This document shows positions 60,929 through 64,000 of a DNA stretch of 64,000 nucleotides, piece after piece. This stretch comes from Aricia agestis (Eukaryota > Arthropoda > Insecta > Lepidoptera > Lycaenidae): positions 7,043,501-7,107,500 of the forward strand of contig NC_056410.1 of the NCBI RefSeq assembly GCF_905147365.1, given 5' to 3'. The notes under the pieces are model-generated. The model ran no database searches. It was given only the letters and a program-made list of their open reading frames with translations, and was not told the DNA's origin. The translations under genes were made by a program, and so were the position numbers. Each line of letters opens with the position of its first letter. The stretch's first letter is position 1.

Positions 60929-62647
60929 ATGTACCATCGAGGAAGTTGATTCCTATAGTTCCCGAACCGGTGGTAGGCAACGTAGTTTCTTCGTTCGACT
61001 TTCAAAAAGTGTATCATGATACCCATTTTGAATAAAAAGATAGTTTATTTATTTATTTATTTATTTACTATACAATTGACAGACCAACGTTATTTGGTCG
61101 AATATGTCAATTCAATGTTAAGCTGGCTTCTCACGGCGTGTGATATCGCAAGCCGCGCCGCGCCGAGCCAGCTATTACGAGCGAGCACGAGCCACAGGCG
61201 AGCACGAGCCACCCTTCTCGCGGCGCGTTATATCACAAGCCGCGCCACGCTGACAAACATTCTAGTAAAATTAAACTCTATTGACACGATAATAGATATC
61301 ATTTTGCTCTAAGTCACTACGTTAAATAAGTACATTTTAATGAAATGTTGCATTTCAATCTATGCTGCTAATTTTATTATATTAAGTTTAATTCCTTTAG
61401 TTTGATAACAGATGCCGCTGCTTGGCGGCTACATCGCGCCATAGCTAGCACGAAGATATATTTTGTTATAGGTATAAGGTGATTAACTAGTATGAAACAA
61501 TTTCCATTCACACTCACTCTTGGTGTTGAAGAATTATCATGCCACAGCGATTTTAGTTCCAGGGTAGCCGTACAGACGGATTTCGTGATGTTGTGCTCGA
61601 AGTGAGCTCGAAGAGAAGCGTCATTATTCCACCAGTACGAGTGGAAAGTGTTATTGTTCGGAATCGTACATCCTGCAAGCTTTCGTCATCATTCCACGCG
61701 AAAAACATACCATCATCAATCCTCATCACCTTGGTGAGTGGCAGTCTTCCACCGTGCATTTTTTGCGTAACATCCTGCCATGCACTGTAAAACTCAGGAA
61801 TGAACTGCCACCAGTATTTGAGGACCAATACACGCCATAGGAATTTAGTCCCAGCCCCCAGCGTATCCCCACCCTGGGACTTAAATCCCTCTGGCGTGAT
61901 AATTCTACAACACCCAGAATGAGTATAAGTGAAAAGAGTTTCATATTAGTTAATCGCCTATATAATAAAAATCTTCGTGCTAGCTATAGCGCGATGTAGC
62001 CGCCAAACAGCGGCATCTGTTATCAAATAAATGAATAACACTTAATTTAATAAAATTAGTGGCATAAATTGAAATGCAACCTTGTTGCCTAGTGAATAAA
62101 GTTGCATTTCATTAAAATTTATTTATTTAACGAAGTGACTCAGAGCAAAATGATATCTATTATCGTGTTAATAAAGTTTCATTTTACTTGAATTTTTGTC
62201 TGCGTGGCGCGGCTTGTGATATCACGCGCCGTGAGAAGGGCTGGCTCGTGCTCGCCTGTTTGCTCAAGCCGCGCCTTTGAAGTTACCGACTTTAATCGGA
62301 TCGGGACGCGCCTGTACGAGCCGCGCCGCGCCACCCCTTCACACGGCGCGTGGCTCGAGCGGGCGCGGCGCGGCTCGTGGTAGCACGCGCCGTGAGAACG
62401 CAACCACGCCACCACTTCCTTAGGGCGCGTGGCTCGAGCTGGCGCGTGATATTAAAGGCGCCTGCTCGAGCCAGCCCGAGCCACCCCTTCACACGGCGCG
62501 TGGCTCGAGCGGGCGCGGTGCGGCTTGCGATAATACGAGCCGTGAGAAGGCACCATTAATTGTGACCTGTCAGCTGGGTTTGATGTAACGCAACCAAACT
62601 ACTTAGGTCCCCGATTGGCATAGGAATCAACTTCTCTGATAGTACAT
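60929..62647. mobile_element. 1.7-kb composite inverted-repeat element
   Basis: Outer ends ATGTACCATCGAGGAAGTTG and the inverted CAACTTCTCTGATAGTACAT enclose long inner inverted arms (about 61120-61480 against 61967-62245). The arms share TCACGGCGTGTGATATC, TAGATATCATTTTGCTCT and GGCTACATCGCGC. The centre (61640-61815) holds a decayed LINE 3' end. 62245-62560 adds tandem GC-rich units such as ACACGGCGCGTGGCTCGAGC. Confidence 0.75.
61560..61830 (+). mobile_element. Decayed LINE 3' end inside the composite element
   Basis: TATTGTTCGGAATCGTACAT, TTCCACGCGAAAAACATACC and GCACTGTAAAACTC align with the LINE at 60090-60210, with frame-breaking changes. Confidence 0.7.
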
Positions 62648-63860
62648 CGTGAAATTTCATGATTTTCACGATATCTAATTAGATATCGTGTTCTATCTTA
62701 TGTTTAAAAGAATGTTTGTGAAAGATAAAATGTTGTAAGTGCAAGGTTAAAAAACACAATATGATGCACTATACTCGTTTTATATGTCTTAAAATATTAC
62801 ATAAAAAATTTTGAGCTCTGCGGACGATTAAAAACTTTGGCACACAAAAAGTGGTTTGTCAATTTGAAAATACTTATTAGCATTATCTTAGTAGATCTGC
62901 AGCTGAGCTAATTACCAAAGGTTTTACCATCAGTAATGTGAATTCATGTGATGACTATAAATCTGCAGTATTTCTGCAACCGCTCCTATCACCTCCATCA
63001 GTTCTCACGAGATCTCTTCTGCGATTTCAAAGGTCCTTAAATTGCATCGTAAATTCGTTTAATAACAGAATATCTATTCATTACGCGCACGAGTGCCTCA
63101 ACTTAACTGTTATGGTTTGTCAGCAAGGTTACGTGTACCTCGATTCTGCTACCTTCATGCAACAGTAATGCCGCGATCCAGAACTGAGCTAAGACGCATT
63201 GTAAGATGTGTTTTTAGACCCCATAGAATTGCTGTACTGCTAGTCAGTACAGCAATTCTATGGGGTCTAAAAACACTCATGGAATCGCAACCTTATGCGG
63301 CTTCGTTCCTTGGGCGGCGGCGACCGGTCAGCGGTCCCGCCCGTTTACATTTTTTTTAATTGGCATTTTCATGTTTGTAACAAAGTAATGTCTAAATAGG
63401 TCTTTGGTCTAAACGTATTCTTATTAGTTAAAAATGAAAACTGACTTATTAATACGCTAATTCTACTATAGTTTGTACTATTGAAATAGCTTCGCTTCTT
63501 TATCGGTCTAGTGCAATCGATGTTATTGGTTTAATATTAATTTGCTGCATAATACGAAACAAAATTATGACAAACAAATAGTAAGTTCAATAATGTTGCA
63601 TTAAAATAGTAGAATTAGGTTACGACTTATGTTTGAAGCTGGGTATCATTTTTACGTGCTTAACAACTCGAGACGATCAAATTGCTCTACTTTGGCGTCA
63701 GATTGTGTCTTTTAGGCTTGATAGTTGATTTATATTATTATGAGTCCGCACGCTGCTACACTGGTAGATCACAAGCAAAATATGTATGTAACGAATTATT
63801 TTAATAGCGGCGCGGTCGAGCTGTCATTTACATACATTTTCTTGTTTTATTCGATTTATC
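62648..63860. other. Gene-free stretch with one long hairpin
   Basis: No gene recognised. 63208-63239 and 63245-63276 are perfect 32-bp inverted arms (GTGTTTTTAGACCCCATAG ...) around a 5-nt loop. The reading frames here look fortuitous. Confidence 0.45.
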
Positions 63861-64000
63861 GCCTCCGTGGTCCAGTTGTTTAGAGCGGGCTCTTGACTCG
63901 GAGTTCGCGGGTTTGATTCCCTCGTTGAAAAATGTTATTTCCAAATTTGGTTAGGACAATGCAGGCTGATCACCTGATTGTCTGACAAGTAAGACGATCC
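63861..64000 (+). mobile_element. tRNA-derived SINE, second copy, cut by the window edge
   Basis: Starts GCCTCCGTGGTCCAGTTGTT, has GCGGGTTTGATTCCCTC as a B box and continues TTTGGTTAGGACAATGCAGG, matching 34112-34449. It is diverged in both Pol III boxes, so it is an older copy. Confidence 0.85.

Overview
The window looks like nuclear DNA of a moth or butterfly (Lepidoptera). Genes are sparse, split by introns and GC-rich. They sit in AT-rich DNA crowded with repeats I recognise from lepidopteran genomes: 3' ends of a LINE whose tail encodes a KGRQRTCSSS-like peptide, Helitron-like elements containing CTAATATTATAAATGCGAAAG-type sequence, tRNA-derived SINEs and many short inverted-repeat elements. 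Species cannot be decided from the sequence alone.

Gene content. (1) Two secreted Vajk-family cuticle-type proteins lie on the + strand about 27 kb apart (2598-4025 and 29817-31266). Each has a tiny first exon carrying the start of the signal peptide and one large exon. (2) A long angiotensin-converting-enzyme-like gene, best read as Ance-3, lies on the - strand from 58499 down to at least 32511. I reconstructed nine exons in consistent phase; the 3' end was not found. (3) A three-exon Ly6/uPAR-type, probably GPI-anchored protein (39257-42340, + strand) is nested in an Ance-3 intron. In Drosophila, Vajk genes and Ance-3 are intermixed with the Nimrod phagocytosis-receptor genes, so this window probably covers the lepidopteran counterpart of the cuticle/Ance-3 part of that cluster. 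I saw no NIM/EGF repeats in the window itself.

Most unusual points. One Ance-3 exon has been amplified into an array of five units at an exact 194-bp period (44545-45527). Only the first transcribed copy has a frame-compatible acceptor, and a decayed sixth copy lies nearby. The last visible Ance-3 exon lacks one base in a C run compared with the family, which creates a stop in the middle of the active-site region. The zinc ligands are intact, but a substrate-binding His is Gln.

Layout. 1-2500: MITE, repeat end and a five-copy ~158-bp repeat array just upstream of the first Vajk gene. 2.5-4.3 kb: Vajk gene A. 4.3-29.7 kb: no host gene recognised; a graveyard of transposons including a shrunken Ty3/gypsy element, a deleted DNA transposon with a SWIM-like ORF and a THAP ORF facing each other, a solo LTR and about ten MITEs. 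29.7-31.5 kb: Vajk gene B. 32.5-58.5 kb: Ance-3 with the nested Ly6 gene and LINE/SINE insertions in its introns. 58.5-64 kb: LINE 3' ends, a 1.7-kb composite inverted-repeat element, long hairpins and a SINE running off the end.
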